Below the pieces are notes generated by a model. That model saw only the letters and a list, made by a program, of their open reading frames with translations, was not told the origin of the DNA and did no database searches. Below, one piece after another: positions 1 through 8,395 of a DNA stretch of 22,790 nucleotides; within the stretch, counting starts at the first letter, position 1, and each line of letters opens with the position of its first letter. The position numbers and the translations under genes were made by a program. The stretch is taken from assembly GCA_964469505.1 (NCBI GenBank), contig CAYXZO010000037.1, forward strand, positions 1 to 22,790, read 5' to 3'. Origin of the DNA: CAYXZO01 sp964469505. GTDB lineage: Bacteria > Fidelibacterota > UBA8477 > JABMPR01.

Positions 1-34
1 GCTCGGTGACTTATATCGTGAATGGGGGTGAATA

Positions 35-1864
35 ATGAGACGTCGGATACTTTTCCTTCTGCTGGTTTTAGCCTCCTTCACCTTGAAAGCTCAAATGGAC
101 TATCTCCACTTCGCCTTGTTAGTAGAAGATTCCACCGGCTTTCATTGGTCTCAGGAGCCTCTGGCCGGCTCTCAGCTTACCCAAATGGCCAATTTCCAGT
201 GGGTCAGTTCTGAAAAATTGGCTCAAGAATCAGAGGGCTGTGGCGACTTTGATTGCTATCTCTCGGCCGCTTATCTGGCCGGTGCGGAATTGATCGGCCG
301 CTGGAGTTCGGGAGAAAAAACTTTCCAAGTGTACGAAACCGAAACGGGGAAGCCTATGGGGGAAGTTCCTCTGGATAATCCCCTCAGCATCCTTTCTCAA
401 TACATCGATATTACGCTGGTTGAAGCCGACACCCTCATCACCGAACTTGACACTACGACCATAGAAGTGGTGATCGATACAACAGAAGTTCAAGCTGCGA
501 CTCCCACCACCACACCTCCTCCTGCTGCTGTGGAGGCCCCTCCAGCCGAAACTCCTTCCAGCCTCGTTGAACTATCAGGCGAGCCTACAGAAGACATTTC
601 TAGGAGAACCCGTGTTTTCGACTATTTCCACCGCAATCCCCGTCTCTACAGCGAATTCCCCGATTTACTGTCCGTTCCCAGCGAAACCAAAGTGATGGTC
701 GCCCTGCCCCTCATGTCGCAGTTGCGAGTGACGGTTCACAACAATCTCATCAGTCCGGGCTGGGTAGAAAATTATTTTCAGGGTCAGTTCCTGGACGAAC
801 TTCAGCAACGGGATTTGGTCAATACTTTCCGTGGTAAACAGCTGGACCTTTCCCTGCTGGTAGAATTTCCCACCGTCATGGCCTTCCGTTATGGACCGGT
901 TCAATATTCCCTAGCGGCTCACTTTTATACTTCTTTCTCTCTTCCCAGCGATCTGCTGGCTGTTCCGTTCTGGGGCATTCGCTTCGACACGCCTTTGGAC
1001 AGCTTGAAACTGGACGTGGAAGGGTTTAGCTATACCCGCCAGACTTTAGCCGTGGGATATCCCCTCACCCTGCCTCTAGGGCTGAAACTACGACTGGGAG
1101 GAGCACTGCATCTCTTAAAAGGGTTCGGCTACCTGAAACTTCACTCAGAGGATATCACCATCATTTCCACACCTGACTCCGTTACCATGGGTGGCTCGGT
1201 GGAGGCGCTCTTCAATCCTTCCCGGGAAATTGGAACCCTGGCAGATCCCAAATTCGACCGGATGGATCCGAACAATTTTGCCGGTGCTACGAATATCGGC
1301 TTTTCCCTTAGTGCTGGAGCGGACCTGTATCCCCTACTGGGGCAGCCGTTGCAAGTACAGGCCAGTATCATGGATATCGGTTCGCACCTGACCTGGCCCA
1401 AGGTGAGCCGGCAACTTTACACCGCCCATACCACCATCACCGATGTGGCGGATCTGGCTTCCGCTGACTCCATCAAATTGGACAGCCTGCTAGCACCCCA
1501 GGAGATCTTGGTGGATTCTTTGACTGAAGCCTCGGTCAACTTACCTACACGTCTGCTCTTAAGCACAACTTACCAACCCTTCCCCTGGCTACTTCTCCAA
1601 GCCCAGTTGCGGTTGGCTTTACAAAGTGGCACGAACTACAACGGTACTTCACAAAATTATCTATTGACGGCTGCCTTCTTTCCCCTAAGCTGGCTAGAGC
1701 TGTCCGGCAGCTTGGGACAACTGGCTGGGATGCCACGATTAGGGGCCCGTCTGGCTTTCCACTTCAAACATTATGAATTGACCATCGCCGGAACAGCCCT
1801 GGGGGCCATCGGGGCTGACAGTAAAGGCCTCCAGTTGTCTCTAAGGCAGACGTTCTTCTTCTAA
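35..1864 (+). CDS. Secreted two-domain protein with predicted outer-membrane beta-barrel C-terminus
   Basis: The 609-residue product begins with a clear Sec signal peptide (three Arg, then a Leu-rich core, likely cut near Ala19). Residues about 20-130 form a small domain with the pair Cys69/Cys74 followed by an 'AGAELIGRW' stretch. By eye this recalls the Cys-x-x-x-x-Cys/'ad.ii.G' pattern of CsgG/FlgO-like domains, but it is not a secure match. A Thr/Pro/Glu-rich linker (about 131-187) joins it to a long region of alternating polar and hydrophobic stretches rich in Leu, Gly and aromatics, which ends in Phe-Phe-Phe, a typical terminal signal of outer-membrane barrels. The barrel call is inferred. 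The start is supported by GGGGGTG five bases upstream of ATG. It converges on rlmD with only 7 bases between stops. Function is unknown. Confidence 0.8.
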   Translation: MRRRILFLLLVLASFTLKAQMDYLHFALLVEDSTGFHWSQEPLAGSQLTQMANFQWVSSEKLAQESEGCGDFDCYLSAAYLAGAELIGRWSSGEKTFQVYETETGKPMGEVPLDNPLSILSQYIDITLVEADTLITELDTTTIEVVIDTTEVQAATPTTTPPPAAVEAPPAETPSSLVELSGEPTEDISRRTRVFDYFHRNPRLYSEFPDLLSVPSETKVMVALPLMSQLRVTVHNNLISPGWVENYFQGQFLDELQQRDLVNTFRGKQLDLSLLVEFPTVMAFRYGPVQYSLAAHFYTSFSLPSDLLAVPFWGIRFDTPLDSLKLDVEGFSYTRQTLAVGYPLTLPLGLKLRLGGALHLLKGFGYLKLHSEDITIISTPDSVTMGGSVEALFNPSREIGTLADPKFDRMDPNNFAGATNIGFSLSAGADLYPLLGQPLQVQASIMDIGSHLTWPKVSRQLYTAHTTITDVADLASADSIKLDSLLAPQEILVDSLTEASVNLPTRLLLSTTYQPFPWLLLQAQLRLALQSGTNYNGTSQNYLLTAAFFPLSWLELSGSLGQLAGMPRLGARLAFHFKHYELTIAGTALGAIGADSKGLQLSLRQTFFF

Positions 1865-1871
1865 AGACAAC

Positions 1872-3290
1872 TTAGGCTCTAAGCAAGGTCGCCACTACCT
1901 CCACGTGGGCGGTGTGGGGAAACATGTCCACAGGCTGGACGTTGATTAGCTGGTAACCAGCAGCCAGTAGCGGCTGCAAATCACGGGCTAGAGCCGCTGG
2001 GTTGCAAGACACATAGACAATCCGCTCAGGCCGCCAGTTGAGCATCAGTTTCAGCAAACGTGGGTGCATCCCAGATCGAGGCGGATCGGTAACCACTACC
2101 TGCGGCAACGGCAGTTCAGCCTCCAACCTTTCCAGGAATTCTTTCCGATTCAAATCCCCCGCCAGAAACTGCACGTTTGTAACCTCATTGCGCTTAGCAT
2201 TCCAGAGGGCGTCCCGGACCGCCGCTTGAATCAGCTCGATTCCATAAACCACAGCTGCTTTCCGGGCCAGGAAAAGACTAATACTTCCAGCGCCGCTGTA
2301 TAGATCGTAAACCGTTTCAGTTCCTTTCAGGTCAGCCGCTTTGATCACCTCCTCGTAAAGGCGCTCCGCCTGGGCGGGATTGGTTTGGGAAAAGGTGGCC
2401 GCCGAAATCCGGAAGAAAAAGGGCCCTAAACGTTCTTCGATCACTCCCGGTCCGTAAAGAACGCGCTCCCTTTCGCCGAAGGCCACCAGCGCCGGACGCG
2501 TAGTGATATTGTTTACCACGGTAGTTATTTGAGGAAACTCTCTAACCAACGCCGCGGCGTATAGTTCGATTTCCTGATTGGCTTCCGCTGTCACCAGGTT
2601 GACCATGATTTGACCGGTGTGCAGCGCTCGGCGCAATACCAGGTGCCGGGCCCAACCGGTGTGTTGCCGGGGATGAAAAGCCGGCCAGTGATGTTCCACC
2701 GCCCAGCTACGAGTGAAACTTAAAATCGCATCCAATTCAGCGGATTGGAGCAAACAACTGTTCAGGGGCATGACACGATCGAAGCGGCCTTTCACATGGA
2801 GCCCTAGCGCCGGCACCGGCGGTTCGGGATTACTTTCCGTCCGCCAGGGAAACGGCGAGAAAGTAAACTCCATCTTGTTGCGATAATGAAAGGGGTCCGG
2901 TGCGGGCAAAACCTCCTGCACTTCCACGCCCTCCAAGCCTCCCAGATGCCGTAAAACCTCTTCCACCAAATCGCGCTTGGCCGCCAGCTGCTCTTCGTAA
3001 GCCAGATGTTGCCAGGCGCAACCGCCGCAGATGCCGAAAGCGGGACAGGGAGGGGTTACCTGTTTCGGCGCCGGTTTAAGCACCTCTAGAATCCTGGCCT
3101 CTCCATAGCTCCGCTTGCGCTTCACCACCCTGATTCGTACCCGCTGCCCCGGTAAACCGTATGGGATAAAGACAGCATATCCCTGTAAATGCACGATACC
3201 CCGCCCCCCGAAAGTGAGGGCCTCGATTGTGACTTCCAACTCCTGGCCCCTTTTTACGGGATACTGTGTTTGTCCAACCTCGGCATTCAT
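1872..3290 (-). CDS. rlmD: 23S rRNA (uracil-5-)-methyltransferase, RlmD/RumA type
   Basis: SAM-dependent enzyme that makes 5-methyluridine in 23S rRNA. Counting from Met at 3290 (472 aa), a TRAM RNA-binding domain covers about residues 12-71. Next come the [4Fe-4S] cysteines (Cys82, Cys88, Cys91 in 'ICGGCAW', and Cys179). The Rossmann methyltransferase fold has 'LYSGAGSISLF' for SAM, 'DPPRSG' as motif IV, and 'VSCNP' with catalytic Cys429. All signature residues are present and the length is normal. The frame is open to an ATG at 3350, which would add 20 residues not expected before a TRAM domain. Neither start has a convincing Shine-Dalgarno sequence, and 3290 is chosen because it leaves room for a promoter between this gene and its divergent neighbour at 3393. 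Members of this family also include RlmC and TrmA; the FeS cluster and TRAM domain favour RlmD. Confidence 0.93.
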   Translation of the reverse strand: MNAEVGQTQYPVKRGQELEVTIEALTFGGRGIVHLQGYAVFIPYGLPGQRVRIRVVKRKRSYGEARILEVLKPAPKQVTPPCPAFGICGGCAWQHLAYEEQLAAKRDLVEEVLRHLGGLEGVEVQEVLPAPDPFHYRNKMEFTFSPFPWRTESNPEPPVPALGLHVKGRFDRVMPLNSCLLQSAELDAILSFTRSWAVEHHWPAFHPRQHTGWARHLVLRRALHTGQIMVNLVTAEANQEIELYAAALVREFPQITTVVNNITTRPALVAFGERERVLYGPGVIEERLGPFFFRISAATFSQTNPAQAERLYEEVIKAADLKGTETVYDLYSGAGSISLFLARKAAVVYGIELIQAAVRDALWNAKRNEVTNVQFLAGDLNRKEFLERLEAELPLPQVVVTDPPRSGMHPRLLKLMLNWRPERIVYVSCNPAALARDLQPLLAAGYQLINVQPVDMFPHTAHVEVVATLLRA

Positions 3291-3392
3291 GCAAAAAACA
3301 TGAACAACTAAAGCCAACTGGACAATGTTTTTCCCACTGGCCTTGGGCATTTCTAAAACAAACCTGATATTTACCCAAATGCTGGAGGAAGA

Positions 3393-5555
3393 ATGAGCCG
3401 AGAAAGAAATATACGGCTAAAGCTTTTAACCTGGCAAAGCCGGATGGTTGCGCTGGGCTTGCTACTCATTATCAGCAACGTTCATCCACAAGAATCACCA
3501 CCGGATGTATTAACACGGGTGCTGCGGGAGGTGGGTTTTACCCGGTCCGATTTAGGGTATGCTCCCAAAGGTTACTGGAATCGCTTCCCCCGCAATATCC
3601 CTTATCAACTGCCGGCTTTTAAAGACCTCTTCCGGGAACCGCTGAAGCTAATCGATTATAGCTCGGTCATGGCCAATGCGGTGGAGAAATACCTTCAGCA
3701 CCAACCGGATCCAGAAGGTAAGAGGCTGTACCAATTACTGTACAATCTGGGGGTGGACCGTCGACAGCCCACTTTCAGGCCATACGATCCCCAACTAAGA
3801 ACAGAGAAAATCAGCTTGAAAGAAGCCTTATCTTACCTGGAAAAACAGTCTCCCTCCTCCCTAGGATTGGTCCAACATTGGCGGCGGGGACAATTCATAA
3901 AACTTCTGGAAACATGGCCCGATACTGTGCAGAACTCCCTGGCGCTTTTCTTTTATCACCTGGGTGAAGTGCTGCACTGGCGGCAGCTGGCATTCCGGAA
4001 TGTGTCGCTACAATTAGTGGAAAAACTGTACTCCATCCGCGATCTGGCCCAGACCCAGGCCGACGGAGTGAAATACTATCCGGAATTCGATGACCTGGCC
4101 ACGAGGTTGGATTGGCCATCGTTGTGGTATGCCGCTCTGAAAGCCGCCGCGGCGGCCGAGAGACTCGAAGCCTCCCTGGCGCCCTTCCTCTCCCAGATAC
4201 CCCCCGGAAAACCCTTACAACTGCGAAGCGGTGCCGGCCTAATTTTGCTCCTGCCGCCTGCTTCTCGACCGGTCCCTATTTCTTTGGAGAACTGTCTGGC
4301 AGTCATCGATTTCGGTAATGACAACCGCTACCTGGGCGCTCCAGGAGCCACCAACGGCCCTGGGAATCCCATTTCCCTGTTGGTGGATCTGGGCGGTTCC
4401 GATACTTACGGCGAATTCGGTCAACAGCTCCCGGCCGGCGGGGTAGGTATCGCGGGGGTGGGGGTAGTGATTGACCATGCCGGTAACGATCACTATTACG
4501 GCGGAGTTTACGCACAGGGCTCTGCATTATTCGGCGCCGGTATCCTCCTCGACCGCAGCGGAAATGATACCTACCGGGCCAAATTTTCGGCCCAGGGGTG
4601 CGGCTATTTCGGGATTGGCCTTTGTCTGGATGTCGATGGAAACGATGAATATTACCTCTACGGCGACGGACAGGGAATGGGAGGAATCGGTGGCGGGGTG
4701 GGGGTATGCGCTTCCCGGGGAGGCAACGACATCTACCGCGCCGAACCTGACCCGGCCATCGCCGGTATGGGCGATTACCATAGCCAGGGGAAGATCAACG
4801 CCAACATGGTTCAAGGGGCCGGCGGCGGTCGGCGGGGGGACATAACGGATGGCCATTCCTGGGCCGGAGGTCTAGGAGTTCTGGTCGATATCTCAGGAAA
4901 CGATGAATATGAATCGGGCAACTGGAGTCAGGGAGTTGCCTACTGGTTCGCCACAGGGATGCTGATTGATCGTGACGGAGATGATCTTTATCGCTCCTGC
5001 TACTTCACCCAGGCTTCTGGAGCTCACTATTGTAACGCCCTGCTATTGGATGAAGCCGGGAATGACCGACACAAACTTTACGAAACGGCGGGGGCAGCGT
5101 TGGCTTTTGGCTGGGATTTTACCAACGCGTTGTTGGTGGACCTCGCCGGTGATGACCGGTACGAAGCCAAGATCATTTCGCTGGGGTTAGCCCAGATCAG
5201 GTCTAATGCTCTCTTCATTGAGCTGGGGGGTAACGATACCTACATTTTAAACAAAGGCACACCTGGCCTTGGCGAAGCCAGTTTTCGCGCCAGTTATCGT
5301 CCCCCCGCTGAGCTCACAACCTATTACACTTACGCCAAATCCTTCGGGGGTTTCATCGAAATCGGTGGAGACGATCTGTACTTTCAGCGTGACAGCACCG
5401 GTCTACAGCCGCTGAAATTGAATAATTCTCTCTGGTTAAAGCCGGAGCGCAATTCCTCCGAATTCGGGGCTGAAAACTTTGGGGTGGGACTGGACACAAC
5501 CGCCGGAGTCGTCATGGAAATCCTTCAACGCCCCCGGCTAGCGCCGAAGCGCTAA
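3393..5555 (+). CDS. Secreted protein with about twelve G-N/D-D-x-Y repeats (predicted beta-helix-like)
   Basis: The 720-residue protein starts behind a strong GGAGGA ribosome site. A hydrophobic segment at about 17-31 looks like a signal peptide or anchor. Residues 35-300 are mixed helical and not recognised. From about residue 303 the sequence becomes repetitive: the core 'hhhD-x-x-GND-x-Y' recurs near residues 303, 329, 358, 384, 410, 438, 496, 522, 550, 580, 607 and 653. Intervals are mostly 26-30 residues, and a 'QG....G.G' segment between cores is frequent. This regularity suggests a solenoid in which each Asp/Asn loop could bind a cation; that is inference. The canonical RTX nonapeptide is absent. 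A longer interval (about 448-496) interrupts the array. It is divergent from rlmD and convergent with the small genes to its right. Function is unknown; a cell-surface or periplasmic structural role is plausible. Confidence 0.8.
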   Translation: MSRERNIRLKLLTWQSRMVALGLLLIISNVHPQESPPDVLTRVLREVGFTRSDLGYAPKGYWNRFPRNIPYQLPAFKDLFREPLKLIDYSSVMANAVEKYLQHQPDPEGKRLYQLLYNLGVDRRQPTFRPYDPQLRTEKISLKEALSYLEKQSPSSLGLVQHWRRGQFIKLLETWPDTVQNSLALFFYHLGEVLHWRQLAFRNVSLQLVEKLYSIRDLAQTQADGVKYYPEFDDLATRLDWPSLWYAALKAAAAAERLEASLAPFLSQIPPGKPLQLRSGAGLILLLPPASRPVPISLENCLAVIDFGNDNRYLGAPGATNGPGNPISLLVDLGGSDTYGEFGQQLPAGGVGIAGVGVVIDHAGNDHYYGGVYAQGSALFGAGILLDRSGNDTYRAKFSAQGCGYFGIGLCLDVDGNDEYYLYGDGQGMGGIGGGVGVCASRGGNDIYRAEPDPAIAGMGDYHSQGKINANMVQGAGGGRRGDITDGHSWAGGLGVLVDISGNDEYESGNWSQGVAYWFATGMLIDRDGDDLYRSCYFTQASGAHYCNALLLDEAGNDRHKLYETAGAALAFGWDFTNALLVDLAGDDRYEAKIISLGLAQIRSNALFIELGGNDTYILNKGTPGLGEASFRASYRPPAELTTYYTYAKSFGGFIEIGGDDLYFQRDSTGLQPLKLNNSLWLKPERNSSEFGAENFGVGLDTTAGVVMEILQRPRLAPKR
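5539..5554. terminator. Small hairpin at the stop codon of the repeat-protein gene
   Basis: A perfect 6-bp stem TAGCGC/GCGCTA closes a CGAA tetraloop and spans the last codons and stop of the upstream gene, 37 bases before the stop of the convergent gene. There is no T-run on either side, so it is at best a weak, possibly bidirectional terminator. Confidence 0.25.
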
Positions 5556-5592
5556 TTCCGGCTAGCTACAATAACGGGCGAGACGTTTTGCC

Positions 5593-5925
5593 TTAGCTTG
5601 GATACAGCTGCACTTCTACCCACTGCACTTCAGGAATGAGGAAATTATCCTCGCCTTCTTTATTCCAAACAGAACTCAAATCATCGTCCTCACCCATGTG
5701 CAGCCAGTTCCCCGACGCCATTCCAATAATACGCTTAAAATTTTGGTGATCGGCAGGGGTTAATGCGAATTCGAAGTAATAGTACTCCGGGATTTTCCAG
5801 TACTGCTCTGGAGTAACCGTGGCCCGGGGGTTAAAACCTTCCAGAACCTTCATCATACGATTTTGCAATGAAAGTGCTTCTTCTGGGCTAGCACATTGGG
5901 CATAGATTCGTAGGACTAGCTTCAT
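5593..5925 (-). CDS. Small uncharacterised protein (about 110 aa)
   Basis: The frame is open to 6045, but the first 40 residues of that version are Arg/Lys-rich and overlap the neighbouring gene. Met at 5925 (then Lys-Leu-Val-Leu-Arg) follows an AGAAAG-type ribosome site and gives a compact 110-residue product. The product looks like an alpha/beta soluble domain: an opening beta strand, a helix around 'SPEEALSLQNRMM', an aromatic stretch 'YYYFEF', then acidic loops and a final strand ending 'VQWVEVQLYPS'. No signal peptide or membrane segment is seen. I do not recognise the family. It lies 52 bases downstream of the 107-codon gene on the same strand, so the two are probably cotranscribed. Small size and acidic loops recall immunity-type proteins, but no toxin gene is nearby, so no role is assigned. 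Confidence 0.65.
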   Translation of the reverse strand: MKLVLRIYAQCASPEEALSLQNRMMKVLEGFNPRATVTPEQYWKIPEYYYFEFALTPADHQNFKRIIGMASGNWLHMGEDDDLSSVWNKEGEDNFLIPEVQWVEVQLYPS

Positions 5926-5977
5926 GATCTTTCTCGTCCGGTATGTTGCCTGCCAACTTCTTTTGGAACACTGCGAT

Positions 5978-6301
5978 CTAGGGTCCCTTAAAATATTTAT
6001 GCTCTTCCGGTGTCGGACGGCGGTAATCTTTAAATTTGGCTTCACTGTAGCGGGTGAAAGGCTTCAGCAGTGAATGTGGTTTCTGAGAATACACATCAAG
6101 CCAGTTAGACAAGTAGGTGTTAATCGTGTATTTGCGCTTTTCCCACGGCGAGCCATACCTTTTAATCAATGACTCCCAATCTGAAGGGAACAGCTTTTGA
6201 AAAACTCGGATGAAATCAAGTACAGTGAAGGTTTCCAAAGGGATCTCGACTATAGTGCGGGCAATTTTACGCTCATCCAATAAAATTGCTGGCGTCAACA
6301 C
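5978..6301 (-). CDS. Small conserved-looking hypothetical protein (about 107 aa)
   Basis: This is a 107-residue soluble protein, rich in Lys, Arg, Tyr and Trp, with no signal peptide. The middle ('FTVLDFIRVFQKLFPSDW') is probably helical. It continues through 'EKRKYTINTYLSNWLDVYS' and 'PFTRYSEAKFKDYRRPT', whose basic, aromatic character would suit nucleic-acid or protein contact. I have an impression of having seen this pattern in hypothetical proteins of several phyla, but cannot name a family. It reads from GTG at 6301 with AGGAG three bases upstream; the next codon, TTG at 6298, has the better spacing of six bases and may be the true start. It is the first gene of a probable two-gene unit with the 110-codon gene downstream. 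Confidence 0.65.
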   Translation of the reverse strand: MLTPAILLDERKIARTIVEIPLETFTVLDFIRVFQKLFPSDWESLIKRYGSPWEKRKYTINTYLSNWLDVYSQKPHSLLKPFTRYSEAKFKDYRRPTPEEHKYFKGP

Positions 6302-6406
6302 CTGCTCCTGTGGTTTTCCATAATATAGCTACTAGCTGGCGAAACTTGCTTAGGTAAGGGCTAGCAGCTGAAATTAACTTTGCCATATCCTAAAGGAGAA
6401 AAAGAA

Positions 6407-7012
6407 GTGAGCCGCAGACTTGTCAGCCCCTTGATTCTCATTTTCGTTCTGCTGCAATGTCAGCAGCCCAATAAACCTTCCGTTCCCCAGTCACTGTACC
6501 CACTAAGCTTGGGCAACACCTGGACCTACGAGGTAATCCACCGAACTGATTCCAGTAGTTATACCCGGGAGTTTACCTATTCTGTAACCCGATACGATAC
6601 GATCGGTGGCTATATCTGGTCCTATCTCGAGTCTTCCAACAATGCTGAAGGCTTTTCCCGCTACCTTATGGCCATTAATGACAGTGTTTTCGAATTACAA
6701 TACAGTTGGGGCGGTCCTATACTTGCTCTGGTTTACCTGAAACCAACCCACAACGCTCAAAATTTCACCTCTCTAATGGGTGGCGACGGGGGGGTTACCA
6801 AAACCGCTTACCTCCTGGATTCCACGGTTGTAACCCCAGCGGGAATCTTCACCAATTGTTACAGCTATGAATTACACCAGGTTGATGCTGACCAGCTGGA
6901 GATTTTAGCCCCCGGTGTGGGGTTGATTGAAAAACTTCTGTACATACATCCCATAGGAGAAGACACACTTCTGACGCTTATCACTAGATTAAAGAGCTAT
7001 CATTTGAAGTAA
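6407..7012 (+). CDS. Lipoprotein with 'PLSLGNTWTY' N-terminal motif
   Basis: The frame opens at an ATG at 6380, but GTG at 6407 lies behind AAAGGAG and gives a classic lipoprotein leader: Ser-Arg-Arg, a hydrophobic core, and a lipobox ending Leu-Leu-Gln-Cys with Cys18 as the lipidated residue. The mature 183 residues start with a short Pro/Ser linker. The motif 'YPLSLGNTWTY' (31-41) follows; it is common at the start of secreted beta-rich domains in FCB-type bacteria (recalled, not searched). The rest is Thr/Ser/Tyr-rich and probably beta-stranded. The gene converges on the membrane-protein gene with only two bases between stops. A partial copy of its last codons recurs at 10273-10356 in front of the paralogous membrane-protein gene, which links the two genes functionally. 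Role unknown. Confidence 0.8.
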   Translation: MSRRLVSPLILIFVLLQCQQPNKPSVPQSLYPLSLGNTWTYEVIHRTDSSSYTREFTYSVTRYDTIGGYIWSYLESSNNAEGFSRYLMAINDSVFELQYSWGGPILALVYLKPTHNAQNFTSLMGGDGGVTKTAYLLDSTVVTPAGIFTNCYSYELHQVDADQLEILAPGVGLIEKLLYIHPIGEDTLLTLITRLKSYHLK

Positions 7013-7014
7013 AC

Positions 7015-8391
7015 TCAAAAATTGATGTTGAGTAAGGCTCCCCAGTGCCATCCACTCGGTGCAGGACTGACCATAGGTGCGAAACTAACTTTCAGACTGG
7101 AAACTTTAGAGTTTCCATGATTTAAACCTGACGCGTGCCTGCTTTGCGATTCGGCTATCTGTTTTTGCAATGCCCAATACCATCCCCCTAAAGAGGATAT
7201 GATTTTCAAAGCTCGCGCAGTCGGGGTGTCGAAATCGACTCCTGCAAAATAGCCGATTCCCAACCACATGGAAAGGCCTGCCATTCCACCCAGCGAAGTG
7301 ATGGCAGCTTGACTTGTCGATAGATCGTAACGGCTGGCAACCTTATAGGCGTAATAAATAAAACCGTTAGTTACCAGGAGATTGACAATCCTTTCTCCGT
7401 TGGGATTGCCTCCCGTGGGTAACCCCTCTTCGTCCCAGCCAGTGGCTGCAAAACCTAAAATCTGATTCAACTGGAAAGCTACGTACGCAGCCTCGAAAAA
7501 GGCACCCCAAAAAAGGTAAGCGTCTCCTTTCGTAAAGCTATGGTTCAACATCTTGTGGTGGAGGCTATAGTAGGCCCACACCCCGCTTCCATACCAGAAC
7601 AAACTATTGCTGCGCTCTGCAAGTGTTTCTTCACCATCTTCCCCTTCAACCCTCTCAGGAGAAAAGATTATATCATGCAGGAGGGAACCGTTTAAAGAGC
7701 CCCACAATGGTAGAGAGGCCAGCAAAATGCTCTGGCCATCACTAGGACGCAGGGAATTATAGGCTCGTTGACCCCACTTAATACCCAAGGGGGTGGCTAT
7801 CATCATATAGGTTAAGAGCACTTTTCGCTCGGGATCGAATCGCTCCCAATTATCCCTACCAACCAACGATTTTAGCGGAAAAATGGAATTAAGGCTGAAT
7901 TGGAGGCCTGTCATTTCCATGTAAAACTGGCTCGAAGTGTAGGGTTGCTTGGGTTTTCTTAAAAATCCCCAATAGAATCCTAAACCGCCGGCTAGAAATT
8001 CCGTCCCCGCATACACTCGGGGCTCTTCAACTCCCAACACGTAGGGTAGTGCCCAGCCGTAAAGGGCATTGCCCAACAGCATATTGCGATACAGCGCTAA
8101 CCAGCGGGAGTGTTGCTCAGGCGTTGTCGAGGGAGATCTCTGTTGGGCTTGTTGAGCAGCGGATGCCTGCGGAGCCCTCTCAGTTTGATCGGGGTGTACC
8201 GTCCTGGTTTTTATCAACTCCAGTAAAGATCGTTCTTCAGGAGTAATCACACTGTCGGCCATGGCATGTTCGAGAGCCTTTATATACAACGAATCAGCTT
8301 CTTGAGCTGACACCGAAGCGCTGAACAACATCAGCAGCACTAGCGTGAAGGCCGCTTGGCATTTTCTAATAGCTGTCAGTAAGTAATACAC
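7015..8391 (-). CDS. Secreted/membrane protein, paralogue of the 10359-11687 product (copy 1)
   Basis: This 458-residue protein has a signal peptide (about 1-29, cut near 'SVSA'). A short acidic helix follows, 'ADSVITPEERSLLELI' (45-60), which resembles the 'D..I..eE...L..i' pattern of TerB or EF-hand-like segments. A Gln/Ser/Pro-rich linker runs to about 93. The long body is rich in Gly and aromatics with several hydrophobic stretches (about 102-145, 193-205, 265-310, 330-350, 365-410). It ends 'WHWGALLNINF', and the terminal Phe suits an outer-membrane barrel, though helical membrane insertion cannot be excluded. It starts with GTG four bases after the deoC stop, its GGGAGG ribosome site lying inside the end of deoC, so it is probably cotranscribed and translationally coupled. 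About half the residues match the second copy by eye. Function unknown. Confidence 0.78.
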   Translation of the reverse strand: MYYLLTAIRKCQAAFTLVLLMLFSASVSAQEADSLYIKALEHAMADSVITPEERSLLELIKTRTVHPDQTERAPQASAAQQAQQRSPSTTPEQHSRWLALYRNMLLGNALYGWALPYVLGVEEPRVYAGTEFLAGGLGFYWGFLRKPKQPYTSSQFYMEMTGLQFSLNSIFPLKSLVGRDNWERFDPERKVLLTYMMIATPLGIKWGQRAYNSLRPSDGQSILLASLPLWGSLNGSLLHDIIFSPERVEGEDGEETLAERSNSLFWYGSGVWAYYSLHHKMLNHSFTKGDAYLFWGAFFEAAYVAFQLNQILGFAATGWDEEGLPTGGNPNGERIVNLLVTNGFIYYAYKVASRYDLSTSQAAITSLGGMAGLSMWLGIGYFAGVDFDTPTARALKIISSLGGWYWALQKQIAESQSRHASGLNHGNSKVSSLKVSFAPMVSPAPSGWHWGALLNINF

Positions 8392-8395
8392 TTGC

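Noticed and set aside
4527..4856. Minus-strand frame inside the repeat-protein gene, and its plus-strand companion at 4471-4845
   Set aside because: Created by the Gly/Asp-rich repeat codons on other frames; no independent coding evidence.
4299..5380. RTX toxin or hemolysin repeats
   Set aside because: The period is about 26-30 residues, not nine, and the GGxGxDxUx nonapeptide is absent; no type I secretion genes are nearby.
5926..6045. Longer start for the 110-codon gene
   Set aside because: The extra 40 residues overlap the upstream gene, are Arg/Lys-rich and have no ribosome site; the inner ATG gives a compact domain.
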